Assembly: GCA_016872875.1 (NCBI GenBank)
Contig: VGYW01000164.1
Location: 1-16,832 of the forward strand
Length of the DNA: 16,832 nucleotides
Source of the DNA: Planctomycetota bacterium
Lineage (GTDB): Bacteria; Planctomycetota; PUPC01; DSUN01
Direction of reading: 5' to 3'
The notes under the pieces are model-generated. The model was given only the letters and a program-made list of their open reading frames with translations. It had not been told where the DNA came from and did not search any database. The position numbers and the translations under genes are program-made. This document shows, one piece after another, positions 1-6,095 of the stretch; position 1 is the first letter of the stretch, and every line of letters begins with the position of its first letter.

Positions 1-342
1 CGGGCCGGGCTGAAGGTGCGCGTCGCCCGCACGGGCGACGTGAGCGTGCTGCGCGGCACATCCGACCGCGACGGCTCGCTCCAGCTCAAGTGGCTCCACC
101 TGCGCCCCGCGGTGGTGGGCGACCTGGTGGTGACGGCGGGCCTCGACCCCGCCATCCCCCCCGGCCTCGTCGCAGGCCGCGTGGTCCAGGCACCCGAAAC
201 CAAGGAACACCTCTTCTACAACGTGCGGGTGCGCCCCCTGATTGACCTCGACCGCCTGACGGAGCTTCTCCTGGTCCTCTACCGCGCGCCCGACGCAGAG
301 GAGCTCCTCAAGGAAGAGCAGAAGGAAGAGCGCTCGCGATGA
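1..342 (+). CDS. mreC: Rod shape-determining protein MreC, C-terminal part (5' truncated by window)
   Basis: The frame is open from the first base, so the gene starts upstream of the window; about 113 C-terminal residues are visible. The segment GDLVVTAGLDPAIPPGL followed by VAGRV, then a strand ending in VRVRPLIDLDRL and a final hydrophobic ELLLVLYR strand, matches the C-terminal beta-barrel of MreC. MreC is a periplasmic, membrane-anchored scaffold that links MreB to the elongation peptidoglycan synthases. A charged tail rich in Glu, Lys and Arg follows the domain. The stop codon overlaps the start of the next gene (ATGA), so translation is probably coupled. Normally mreD follows mreC; here an acetyltransferase gene does. 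The family call is fairly sure, but only the last third of the protein can be judged. Confidence 0.8.
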   Translation, partial: RAGLKVRVARTGDVSVLRGTSDRDGSLQLKWLHLRPAVVGDLVVTAGLDPAIPPGLVAGRVVQAPETKEHLFYNVRVRPLIDLDRLTELLLVLYRAPDAEELLKEEQKEERSR

Positions 343-1316
343 TCCGAACGCTGGGACATGCCCGGCTGAAGAGCGGCGAGCGCCTGCGCATCGCCGCCCT
401 CACCGCCCCTGCCGGCCGCTACGCAGGCCCCATTCGCCAATTCCTGAGCCACAAGGGCCAGCCCTGGATGATGCACGTGGACCTCGCGAACGAGGGCCGG
501 ACCGACGCCTTGCGGACCACTTACTACGTGGGCATGATCGGCGGGGAGATCGTCGGCAACGTGATGATCGTGGACGACGGGCGGGTGGGCATCCTCGGCC
601 ACGTGTTCACCCGCCCCGACCAGCGGCGCAAGGGCATCTGCCAGCACCTGATGGCCGCCGCGATGAAGGGCTTCCAGGCCGCCGGCGGCGACATCCTCAC
701 ACTGGGCACGGGCTACAACTCGCCCGCCTACTGGATCTACCACGGCTTCGGCTTCCGCGGCGTCCAGCCCGACAGCGGCTACATGGTCTTCCAGACGCGC
801 CAGGATGCCGTCGCCCGCTACTTCGCCCCGGCCCGCGTCCGCGTGGCCGACGCGTCCTGGGAACACTGGCCGGGCCTCTCGCTCCTCTTCATGCAGCCGG
901 CCGGGGACCGCATTCGCTCGCTCGCCTGCAAGGTGATTGGGTCGGTCGGCTTCGAGGAGGGTTTCCTGCTGTCCCAGAGCCAGCGCGAGCGGCTGGCCGG
1001 CCAGATGAAGGTCCTCCTGGCCCGTTCGGGCGCCGTCGCCGGGGCAGCCATTCTCCAGCGCGACCCCCGCTGGCCGGCACCCGTTCACCTCCTCGACCTC
1101 TTCGTGCACCCCAACTTCAACGGCGAGGAGGGCCGCCTCGTCCGAGCGCTCCGGCTGCCGGAGCGAGCGAAGGTCCAGGCCTATCTCGACCTGCCCTCAG
1201 CCTCGCGGGCCGCGGCCCTTTCGGGGGCGGGCTATAGCGTCGAGGCCACCTTGCGGGGCCAGCTCGGCCCCCCTGATGCGCCGGCCGACGTGGCGATCTT
1301 GACGCTTCGCACCTGA
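339..1316 (+). CDS. GNAT-family N-acetyltransferase
   Basis: A 325-residue protein whose first half is a GNAT fold. Strand-rich residues 62-92 lead into VFTRPDQRRKGIC (89-101), the acetyl-CoA pyrophosphate-binding motif A with the RRKGI loop, and then a helix (LMAAAMKGF). The segment TGYNSPAYWIYHGFGF resembles motif B, where a Tyr often acts as general acid. Residues from about 150 to 325 form a second, less conserved half, possibly a degenerate second GNAT or substrate-binding domain. The ATG overlaps the mreC stop, and the purine-rich AAGGAAGAG about 10 bases upstream can serve as ribosome binding site. Substrate unknown: co-transcription with mreC hints at a cell-envelope role, but the sequence does not show this. 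Confidence 0.8.
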   Translation: MIRTLGHARLKSGERLRIAALTAPAGRYAGPIRQFLSHKGQPWMMHVDLANEGRTDALRTTYYVGMIGGEIVGNVMIVDDGRVGILGHVFTRPDQRRKGICQHLMAAAMKGFQAAGGDILTLGTGYNSPAYWIYHGFGFRGVQPDSGYMVFQTRQDAVARYFAPARVRVADASWEHWPGLSLLFMQPAGDRIRSLACKVIGSVGFEEGFLLSQSQRERLAGQMKVLLARSGAVAGAAILQRDPRWPAPVHLLDLFVHPNFNGEEGRLVRALRLPERAKVQAYLDLPSASRAAALSGAGYSVEATLRGQLGPPDAPADVAILTLRT

Positions 1317-1584
1317 TGGCCGCCCCGTCATCTGTGCATATTGGCACAGAACAGGGATAATAGGAAGTTAGCTTCCGCTCCGCACCTCGGCCCGCACAGC
1401 GCCTCCTGTGTTCGTTACTTCCCACCTTCCAGTGGCTTACGTCTGACATGAAGCTGCTGGGCATCTGGCCCGCTTTTTGCTGGGGGTGTAAACGCTGATC
1501 ACTAACGAATATGTCTTCGGTTGAGAAGGCTTCTCGAGCCCCTCGGTGCGACACTGCAACCCGTGCCCTCTAAACACCGAGGCC

Positions 1585-1644
1585 GAGGGCAGCTTACGAC
1601 CGCGACAGGTGCCCCCTCCCCACCTAAAGGTCTGGGCTGCCCTC
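1585..1644. repeat. Nested hairpin repeat, copy 1
   Basis: Three nested stems can be drawn. The outer stem is GAGGGCAGC (1585-1593) with GCTGCCCTC (1636-1644). The middle stem is GACC (1598-1601) with GGTC (1629-1632). The inner stem is AGGTG (1607-1611) with CACCT (1621-1625), closing a nine-base loop CCCCCTCCC. A second copy in the same orientation lies 268 bases to the right. The last outer pair is C-G here but T-A in copy 2, so pairing is kept while sequence changes. The active strand is unknown: the plus-strand transcript shows a CCUCC-type loop, the minus-strand transcript a G-rich loop. Confidence 0.65.
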
Positions 1645-1851
1645 TTAGAATCCCCAGGGTAGCACCTCTTGGTGCGGCCCTGAACCAATTCGGGTGCCGA
1701 CCCGACCGAAGGGCCGGCTGGTGCCCGGCGGAAGTGATTGGTGTTGAACGAGTTACAAGGAGTCGCTGACCAAAGAAGGGATCGGCCCGCCGTTTGCTGC
1801 ATGAGAAATCGGGCTGGAAGCGAGCCCGCAAGATGATGAGAAGCTAACCCT

Positions 1852-1914
1852 AGAGGGCAGTTCCGCGACCCACGCAGGTGCCCCCTCCCCACCTTAGGGT
1901 CCAAACTGCCCTCT
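1852..1914. repeat. Nested hairpin repeat, copy 2, next to the RNase H stop codon
   Basis: Same architecture as copy 1. The outer stem is AGAGGGCAGTT (1852-1862) with AACTGCCCTCT (1904-1914), eleven perfect pairs. The middle stem is GACCC (1867-1871) with GGGTC (1897-1901). The inner stem is AGGTG (1876-1880) with CACCT (1890-1894) and the same CCCCCTCCC loop. It begins two bases after the stop codon of the minus-strand RNase H gene, so in that transcript it would form a 3'-end hairpin. There is no clear T-run after it, so a classical intrinsic terminator is not supported. Confidence 0.65.
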
Positions 1915-1916
1915 TC

Positions 1917-2531
1917 CTATGTACCGCCCGCAAAGCCGCCCGAGTCCAATGCCTGATTCGCCAGGGCATCTGCGGCGGCGTTCTGCTCGCGCGGCACGTG
2001 GCGCACCTCCCATCGGCCAAGCTGCCCCAGGAGTCCGAGCGCGCGCTCGTGGTAGGGCTTGAGATGGGGGGCCTTCACCCGGTAGATGCCCCGGAGCTGG
2101 AGGACTAGCAGTTCACTGTCCAGCAGTAGGGTCAGGCGGTCCGCCCCCAGGCGAATGGCCTCCTGCGCTGCTCGGATGACGGCCTGATACTCGGCCACGT
2201 TGTTGGTCGTCCTCCCTATTCGCTCGCCGATTCGGCGGACGGGTGTGCCGTCGGGGTTCAGAAGCAGGATTCCGACGGCGGCTGGCCCGGGGTTTCCCCG
2301 CGAGGCACCATCGCAGCGGGCGACGAGGGAGCGGCCCGGTGTCGGGGCGGCCCCCGCAAAGAGGTCGCCCGTGCAATCAGGCAGGCGCGGGTTCAGGTCG
2401 TTCAGGGCGTGGCGGACCCAGAACGCCGCCAGTTCGGCCTGAGTGACCTCCGGGTGCTCGGCCAGGAGGCGCTCGAGGTCGAGATACTTGCGGATGAGGT
2501 GGGCGATCTGCCGATCCGAGAGCTTCGCCAA
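1917..2531 (-). CDS. rnhA: Ribonuclease HI with N-terminal helical extension
   Basis: A 204-residue protein. RNase HI cuts the RNA strand of RNA-DNA hybrids with two metal ions. The RNase H domain spans about 68-196, with the carboxylates in expected context: D74 (RCDGASRGNPGPA), E114 (NNVAEYQAVI), D138 (LLLDSELLV) and D188 (NAAADALANQA), plus H178 in VRHVPREQN. About 66 extra residues precede the domain, mostly helical and charged; they do not look like the hybrid-binding domain of eukaryotic RNase H1. The start is TTG, chosen because GAAGGG lies about 8 bases upstream and no better ATG keeps the extension. It is the last gene of a four-gene operon, 12 bases after the PHP gene, whose TGA stop is part of the ribosome binding site. 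Nuclease assignment is firm; the cellular role is not. Confidence 0.88.
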   Translation of the reverse strand: MAKLSDRQIAHLIRKYLDLERLLAEHPEVTQAELAAFWVRHALNDLNPRLPDCTGDLFAGAAPTPGRSLVARCDGASRGNPGPAAVGILLLNPDGTPVRRIGERIGRTTNNVAEYQAVIRAAQEAIRLGADRLTLLLDSELLVLQLRGIYRVKAPHLKPYHERALGLLGQLGRWEVRHVPREQNAAADALANQALDSGGFAGGT

Positions 2532-2543
2532 GACGGTTTCCCT

Positions 2544-3578
2544 TCAACGGAGGTAGATGGGATTGGAGAGGACCCAGGGGCGGCCATTGAGGACGGCTTC
2601 GACGCGGTAGACGCCAGGCGCGGAGGCCGTGGCCGCCAGCTCGTGCCCGCGAGCCTGGGCGATGTGGGCGCCGTCGCACAGGAGGCGGAGGCCGGCCTCG
2701 GCGGGGCACACGACGCGGAACTCGACGGGCTGGCCGGCGGGGGCCTCGGCGCCCATCTGGAGGGCCTCGCCATCCCGCAGGCCCTCGAAGCAGAAGCCCG
2801 TGGCGTCGGCCAGCAGGTCGTAGCTCATGTAGCACTGGCCCCGTGCGAGCAGGCCGTGAAGCAGCCGCAGGTCGGCTGCCGCTTCGCCTGTAAAGGCCTG
2901 GGGCGACACGACATGCGTCCGCACTGTGCCGAAGGCGTAGCGGTGGGGCAGGATTTCGAGGAAGGCGAGACCCAGACGGCGGAAGGGGACACGCTTCGCG
3001 TGGTTGTCGAGCGAGCCGATTCCGACCACGCGGCGCCGCCGGCCCGCCGCGTCCCAGCGGGCCAGAATGTCCCGCTCCGGCCCCCTCACCCAGCGCTCGG
3101 GGTGGCGGCAATGCGACAAGAGGTTCCAGGGGTGCAGGCGGCGAATCCAGTCGTGCATGTAGGGCCACACCTCGATGCCTGTGAAGGAATCGAGGTGCCA
3201 ATCCGTCCACCCCGGCACCCAGAGCTTGAAGAGCGGCTTATGGATGGGGTGGGGGTGGACGACGAAGGTGAGGCCGCCGCGGGAGCGGATGGCGTCGAGC
3301 GTGGCCTCGGTGGTCGGGAGGTCGAGCAGGCCATCTAGCGACTCGATGCCCAGGGCGATGCAGTGGTGCGGGCCGGCGTCGAGTTCCACGCCCACGTCGA
3401 GGAGCACGCCGTCGTGCCAACCCTCGAAGCCGTCGGCGCGGGCGCCGAGGCTGTCGTGGTCGGTCAGGACGACGAAGTCGAGCCCCACGTCGCGGGCGGC
3501 GGCGAGGATGTCGGGCACGGGGACATGGCCGTCCGAGTAGGTGGAGTGGACGTGGATGCAGCCCTTGTAGTCATGCAT
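2544..3578 (-). CDS. PHP-domain metal-dependent phosphoesterase
   Basis: A 344-residue protein with a polymerase/histidinol-phosphatase (PHP) fold. Metal-binding motifs appear in order: HVHSTYSDG (H9, H11, D16), TDHD (D40, H41, D42), VGVELD (E65), GPHH (H72), a VVHPHP motif near 110-115, and SLDNHAK near 195, which supplies the final Asp-x-His. This is a complete trinuclear metal set, so activity is expected. Relatives include RNase AM/YciV-like 3'-5' exonucleases and stand-alone phosphoesterases. Residues from about 250 to the end form a beta-rich C-terminal domain ending in VLSNPIYLR, a common PHP-protein tail that probably shapes substrate access. The ATG overlaps the end of the membrane-protein gene by 8 bases with no obvious Shine-Dalgarno sequence, which suggests coupled translation. 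The tryptophan-rich stretch around 118-145 is unusual, and the substrate is unknown. Confidence 0.85.
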   Translation of the reverse strand: MHDYKGCIHVHSTYSDGHVPVPDILAAARDVGLDFVVLTDHDSLGARADGFEGWHDGVLLDVGVELDAGPHHCIALGIESLDGLLDLPTTEATLDAIRSRGGLTFVVHPHPIHKPLFKLWVPGWTDWHLDSFTGIEVWPYMHDWIRRLHPWNLLSHCRHPERWVRGPERDILARWDAAGRRRRVVGIGSLDNHAKRVPFRRLGLAFLEILPHRYAFGTVRTHVVSPQAFTGEAAADLRLLHGLLARGQCYMSYDLLADATGFCFEGLRDGEALQMGAEAPAGQPVEFRVVCPAEAGLRLLCDGAHIAQARGHELAATASAPGVYRVEAVLNGRPWVLSNPIYLR

Positions 3579-4638
3579 TGGGTTCGGGGGCGTCGGCCTG
3601 GGCCTCGCGCAGGGCCTCGGCCACTTTGCGCTTGCCGGCGAGGTAGAAGAACAGGCCGGTCTGGTTCGTGAGGATGATGACCACGTGGCTCAGGGCGGCC
3701 ACGTTGGCGCCCAGGTTCTGCTCGCCCGGCAGAAGCAACGTGGCAAAGAGGAAGCCCAGCGCCCACTCGAACACGCCCACCCCCGCCGGCGCCACGGGCA
3801 GCCCGTTGAGCACGAGGCCAAGCGGGATAAGGAACAGGTAGTTGGCGGCGCGGCCCATGTCCAACGCGAGCGGGTCGCCCAGCGAGCGCCCGATGAGCCA
3901 GAAGGCCACCGCCGCGCCCCCGTGCGCACTCGCCGAGTAGAGCACGAACTTCACCAGCAGGAGCTTGTGCCCCCGATACAGGTAGACGGCCTCGTAGACC
4001 CGCTTGAGCACGGAGCCTACCCTGTGCGGAAGCCTGTCGAGCAGGAAGTGCACCAGGCGCCGGCAGTGGGACGACAGGAACACCAGCAGCCCCACGGTTG
4101 CGACGGCGAAGGCCCCGAGGACGCCGACGACGAGGAACTGCGTCTGCGTGAGGCCGAAGGCGCTCGGGGGCGAGTGGTGCCGCCATAAGTCCTTGAGGTG
4201 GAACAGCATGGCTGCGGAGGCGAAGCCGACCATGCAGTAGAGGCCCAGCACGCGGTCGAGGAACACCGTGGTCACCGCCTCGGCCTTCTTGTGGGTGTCG
4301 CGGGCCACATAGTAGGCCTTGGCCAGGTCGCCCCCCGTGCCGCCGGGCAGGAAGCAACTGAAGAAGCAGCCGATGTAGGTCATCCCCACGCACTCGCGCC
4401 GCCGCGCCGCGATGCCCTGCGAGACGACCAGCATCCGCCAGCGGTTCGCAGTGAGCAGGATGCACCCGTTGTAGATGAGAAACGCCACGGCGAGCCAGAG
4501 CGGGTTGCGGCGCACCGCGTCCCAGATTTCCGCGGGCTTCAGCTTGCCCGACCGCACGAGCCAGGCGATGAGGCCGGCGGCGATGCCGATCTTCAGGGCA
4601 AGAATGACCGCCTGCTTCACCTTCGCGCCGAGAGCCAT
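3571..4638 (-). CDS. Flippase-like / lysylphosphatidylglycerol synthase TM-region family membrane protein (UPF0104, YbhN/AglD-like)
   Basis: A 355-residue integral membrane protein with about seven or eight hydrophobic segments: near 10-26, 46-62, 85-100, 126-146, 168-190, 220-245, 268-300 and 310-336. Family hallmarks are the NRWRMLV segment after the second helix and CFLPGGTGGDLAKAYYVAR, the conserved loop of PF03706. Members include YbhN, AglD and the flippase half of MprF, and are linked to moving or modifying lipid-linked substrates. No synthetase domain is fused here. The ATG has AAGGAG 5 bases upstream and lies 12 bases after the stop of the dehydratase-like gene. The last codons overlap the PHP start. 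Topology and family are clear; the lipid substrate cannot be read from sequence. Confidence 0.85.
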   Translation of the reverse strand: MALGAKVKQAVILALKIGIAAGLIAWLVRSGKLKPAEIWDAVRRNPLWLAVAFLIYNGCILLTANRWRMLVVSQGIAARRRECVGMTYIGCFFSCFLPGGTGGDLAKAYYVARDTHKKAEAVTTVFLDRVLGLYCMVGFASAAMLFHLKDLWRHHSPPSAFGLTQTQFLVVGVLGAFAVATVGLLVFLSSHCRRLVHFLLDRLPHRVGSVLKRVYEAVYLYRGHKLLLVKFVLYSASAHGGAAVAFWLIGRSLGDPLALDMGRAANYLFLIPLGLVLNGLPVAPAGVGVFEWALGFLFATLLLPGEQNLGANVAALSHVVIILTNQTGLFFYLAGKRKVAEALREAQADAPEPNA

Positions 4639-4650
4639 CCTCGCTCCTTG

Positions 4651-5649
4651 CTAGCCCCGCAGCATCTCCACGAAGGCCTCGAGCCGCGTGCGCGACGCTC
4701 CGTCCAGCGGACCGGGGCGGTCGCACTCGAGCGTCAGCACCGGCAGCCCCACCCGCTCGCGCACCAGGCGGTCCTGAAGCTGGCGGAAGCAGAAGCTCTG
4801 GACGTAGTGGATCACGCCCTGCACCCCGCGGCGGCGGCACTCCCGCACGATGTCCTCGATGCGATAGAACACGTCGTAGGGATACGTGTAGGCCGCATAT
4901 TGCTCCAGCAGGTTGGCCGAGGGCGTCGGCATGGCGAACTGGCGGGCGACCTCGTGGAACACCACCCCCGCTCCCATCTCGCCCAAGCGGTCGAATAGGT
5001 CGGAACAGATGGGCGGGACGCCGAGGAACCCCAGCCGCACCGTTTGGAGTGCGGGCTTCAGCCCGTATCCTGGCCGTGCCCTAGCCGCGGCAAGAAACGC
5101 ATGGGCCTCGCCCCCGAACCGCTCCGGCTCCCCCAGGAAGTCCGAGCAGTTCACCTGCCAGTAGAACGCCTCAGCCGCGGTCACTTGCCCGCTCTCCCAG
5201 GCCAGGCGGTCAATCTCGTGCACCGTCGAGCGAATGGCGTCGAGCCGCTGCTTCTGCCCCTCCGCCGCGTCGAGCGTCGTCCCGAACCGCTCGGCCAGCC
5301 GCCCGAGTTGTGCCGCCAGAAGCGGCAACTCCCGCTTGTAGGGAAACGCAAAGTCCACCACCCGCACGCCTTCCGACTCCAGAATCTCCATCAGCGCGTG
5401 GGTGTTCGAGCAATCGCCCTGGACGACCGCGACCACGGCGCCCACCCCTCGGCGGCGTGCCGCTGTGTAGATGCCCTTCACCCAGGCGCACATCGAGCGG
5501 GGGAAGCCCGCCCGCTCCGCCGCCTCCACCATCCCCGCCGCGTCGGGCGACGTGATGAACACGTTATTCAGGTCCAGCGGCCTATATCCCGCCGCAAACA
5601 GGACCTCGACCGGGACAGTCGTGGTGATCCCGACAAGGCATTCATCCAC
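4651..5649 (-). CDS. 2-hydroxyacyl-CoA dehydratase D-component / HgdB-like iron-sulfur protein
   Basis: A 332-residue protein of the HgdB/FldB/BcrB-type family (PF06050, COG1775). These bind a [4Fe-4S] cluster through scattered cysteines and take part in ATP-driven radical dehydration or benzoyl-CoA reduction. The N-terminus VGITTTVPVEVLFAAGYRPLDLNNVF is typical. Likely ligands are C54 in SMCAWVKG, C80 in VQGDCSN and the Cys of VQSFCFRQL near the end. The frame is open to an ATG at 5727 and another at 5676, but GTG at 5649 is preferred: AGGAG sits 8 bases upstream, a TTGACA/GAGAAT promoter lies just before it, and family homology begins right there. No partner subunit and no HgdC-type activase gene is nearby, so this may be a stand-alone or repurposed member. 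It is the first gene of the minus-strand operon. Confidence 0.85.
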   Translation of the reverse strand: MDECLVGITTTVPVEVLFAAGYRPLDLNNVFITSPDAAGMVEAAERAGFPRSMCAWVKGIYTAARRRGVGAVVAVVQGDCSNTHALMEILESEGVRVVDFAFPYKRELPLLAAQLGRLAERFGTTLDAAEGQKQRLDAIRSTVHEIDRLAWESGQVTAAEAFYWQVNCSDFLGEPERFGGEAHAFLAAARARPGYGLKPALQTVRLGFLGVPPICSDLFDRLGEMGAGVVFHEVARQFAMPTPSANLLEQYAAYTYPYDVFYRIEDIVRECRRRGVQGVIHYVQSFCFRQLQDRLVRERVGLPVLTLECDRPGPLDGASRTRLEAFVEMLRG

Positions 5650-5674
5650 CCGCGGCGCTCCTGAGGCCCCGGAC

Positions 5675-5703
5675 ATTCTCCCCGATTCCCCGCGCGCTGT
5701 CAA
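5675..5703 (-). promoter_or_regulatory. Sigma70-like promoter for the minus-strand four-gene operon, with downstream RBS
   Basis: On the minus strand a perfect TTGACA (5703-5698) is followed after 17 bases by GAGAAT (5680-5675, four of six matches to TATAAT). Transcription would start near 5668, upstream of AGGAG (5662-5658) and GTG (5649). This makes the two upstream ATG codons in the same frame unlikely starts. The placement is internally consistent but rests on pattern matching alone. Confidence 0.5.
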
Positions 5704-5723
5704 GGACCGGAGGCCCCTCTCCC

Positions 5724-5838
5724 CCATAGTCGCGCCCCTTGCCGGGGCGCGAGTCTGCGGTTCTCCGCATCATGCTGGGGAGAATCGCCCTTCTGCCGTA
5801 GTCGCGCCGGCGCGCAACACGGGGGGGCGCGACTATGG
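5724..5838. repeat. Cluster of GC-rich hairpin repeats in the divergent gap
   Basis: Two adjacent hairpins share the word TAGTCGCGCC. The first is TCGCGCCCC (5730-5738) with GGGGCGCGA (5744-5752), loop TTGCC. The second is TAGTCGCGCC (5799-5808) with GGCGCGACTA (5826-5835). The whole block is also bracketed by CCATAGTCGCGCCCC on the left and GGGGCGCGACTATGG on the right, so a larger fold is possible. The loop word GCGCAACACG recurs in the hairpin at 5946-5985. This looks like a REP/BIME-style family rather than an operator. Confidence 0.6.
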
Positions 5839-5945
5839 GGGGCGCATCTGAAGAAGGGAGGAGGGCCGGACCCGCGCTTCTCCGCAAGTGTCCAAATAGC
5901 AAATAGTTACGGCTCGCGGATGCCTGCCGGCGCTTCTTCACATGC

Positions 5946-5985
5946 TCAGGCGCGCCCCTGTGCGCAACACGAGGGGCGCGCCTGA
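5946..5985. repeat. GC-rich hairpin repeat related to 5724-5838
   Basis: A perfect 14-base inverted repeat: TCAGGCGCGCCCCT (5946-5959) with AGGGGCGCGCCTGA (5972-5985), closing a 12-base loop that contains GCGCAACACG, as in the neighbouring cluster. It lies upstream of the promoter of the small plus-strand gene. No T-run follows on either strand. Bases 5839-5945 between the hairpins hold nothing I recognise except a short duplicated word, AAATAGCAAATAG. Confidence 0.6.
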
Positions 5986-6032
5986 AGGCAGAGGCGGATG
6001 TCGAGCGGGGCACGGCTTGTGGGTTGAGCCTT

Positions 6033-6059
6033 TTGCTCCTGCCCACGCGGTGGTATAAT
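6033..6059 (+). promoter_or_regulatory. Extended -10 promoter for the FlgT-domain-like gene
   Basis: A perfect TATAAT (6054-6059) is preceded by TGG, an extended -10 element that can replace a good -35 box. The best -35 candidates are poor (TTGCTC at 6033-6038, spacer 15). The start point would be near 6066, giving a leader of about 30 bases with AGGAG before the ATG at 6096. This supports that ATG over the in-frame upstream ATG at 6024, which lies before the promoter. Confidence 0.55.
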
Positions 6060-6095
6060 GTGGGCGCAGGAACAGCCCGCACAGGAGAGACCAAG

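Larger units (their letters stand above)
1317..1916. other. 600-base intergenic region between convergent genes; no convincing gene
   Basis: No reading frame here has a plausible start, ribosome binding site and protein-like composition. A short open stretch at about 1731-1769 and its continuation past a stop look coding-like but match no family I recognise. The region holds a small hairpin just after the GNAT gene (CTGTGC at 1332-1337 with GCACAG at 1344-1349), a GAGAA/TTCTC hairpin at 1523-1535, an inverted repeat CCTCGGTG (1541-1548) with CACCGAGG (1575-1582), a GCACC/GGTGC hairpin near 1663-1676, and two copies of a nested hairpin annotated separately. I do not recognise tmRNA, RNase P, SRP, 6S or 5S RNA. 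It may be a structured non-coding RNA locus or a decayed small mobile element. Confidence 0.5.

Noticed and set aside
1332..1349. CTGTGC/GCACAG hairpin as terminator of the mreC-GNAT transcript
   Set aside because: The stem has only 6 pairs and no T-run follows; not enough for an intrinsic terminator.
1731..1850. Remnant of a transposase or group II intron protein in the intergenic gap
   Set aside because: A short Arg/Lys-rich translation is interrupted by a stop and matches no family motif I can identify; too short to support a pseudogene call.
1317..1916. Known housekeeping RNAs (tmRNA, RNase P RNA, SRP RNA, 6S, 5S rRNA)
   Set aside because: None of their hallmark conserved sequences is present on either strand.
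3464..4840. A 458-codon minus-strand frame across the membrane-protein gene
   Set aside because: It overlaps three well-supported operon genes in another frame and is rich in Arg, Ala, Gly and Pro without family motifs.
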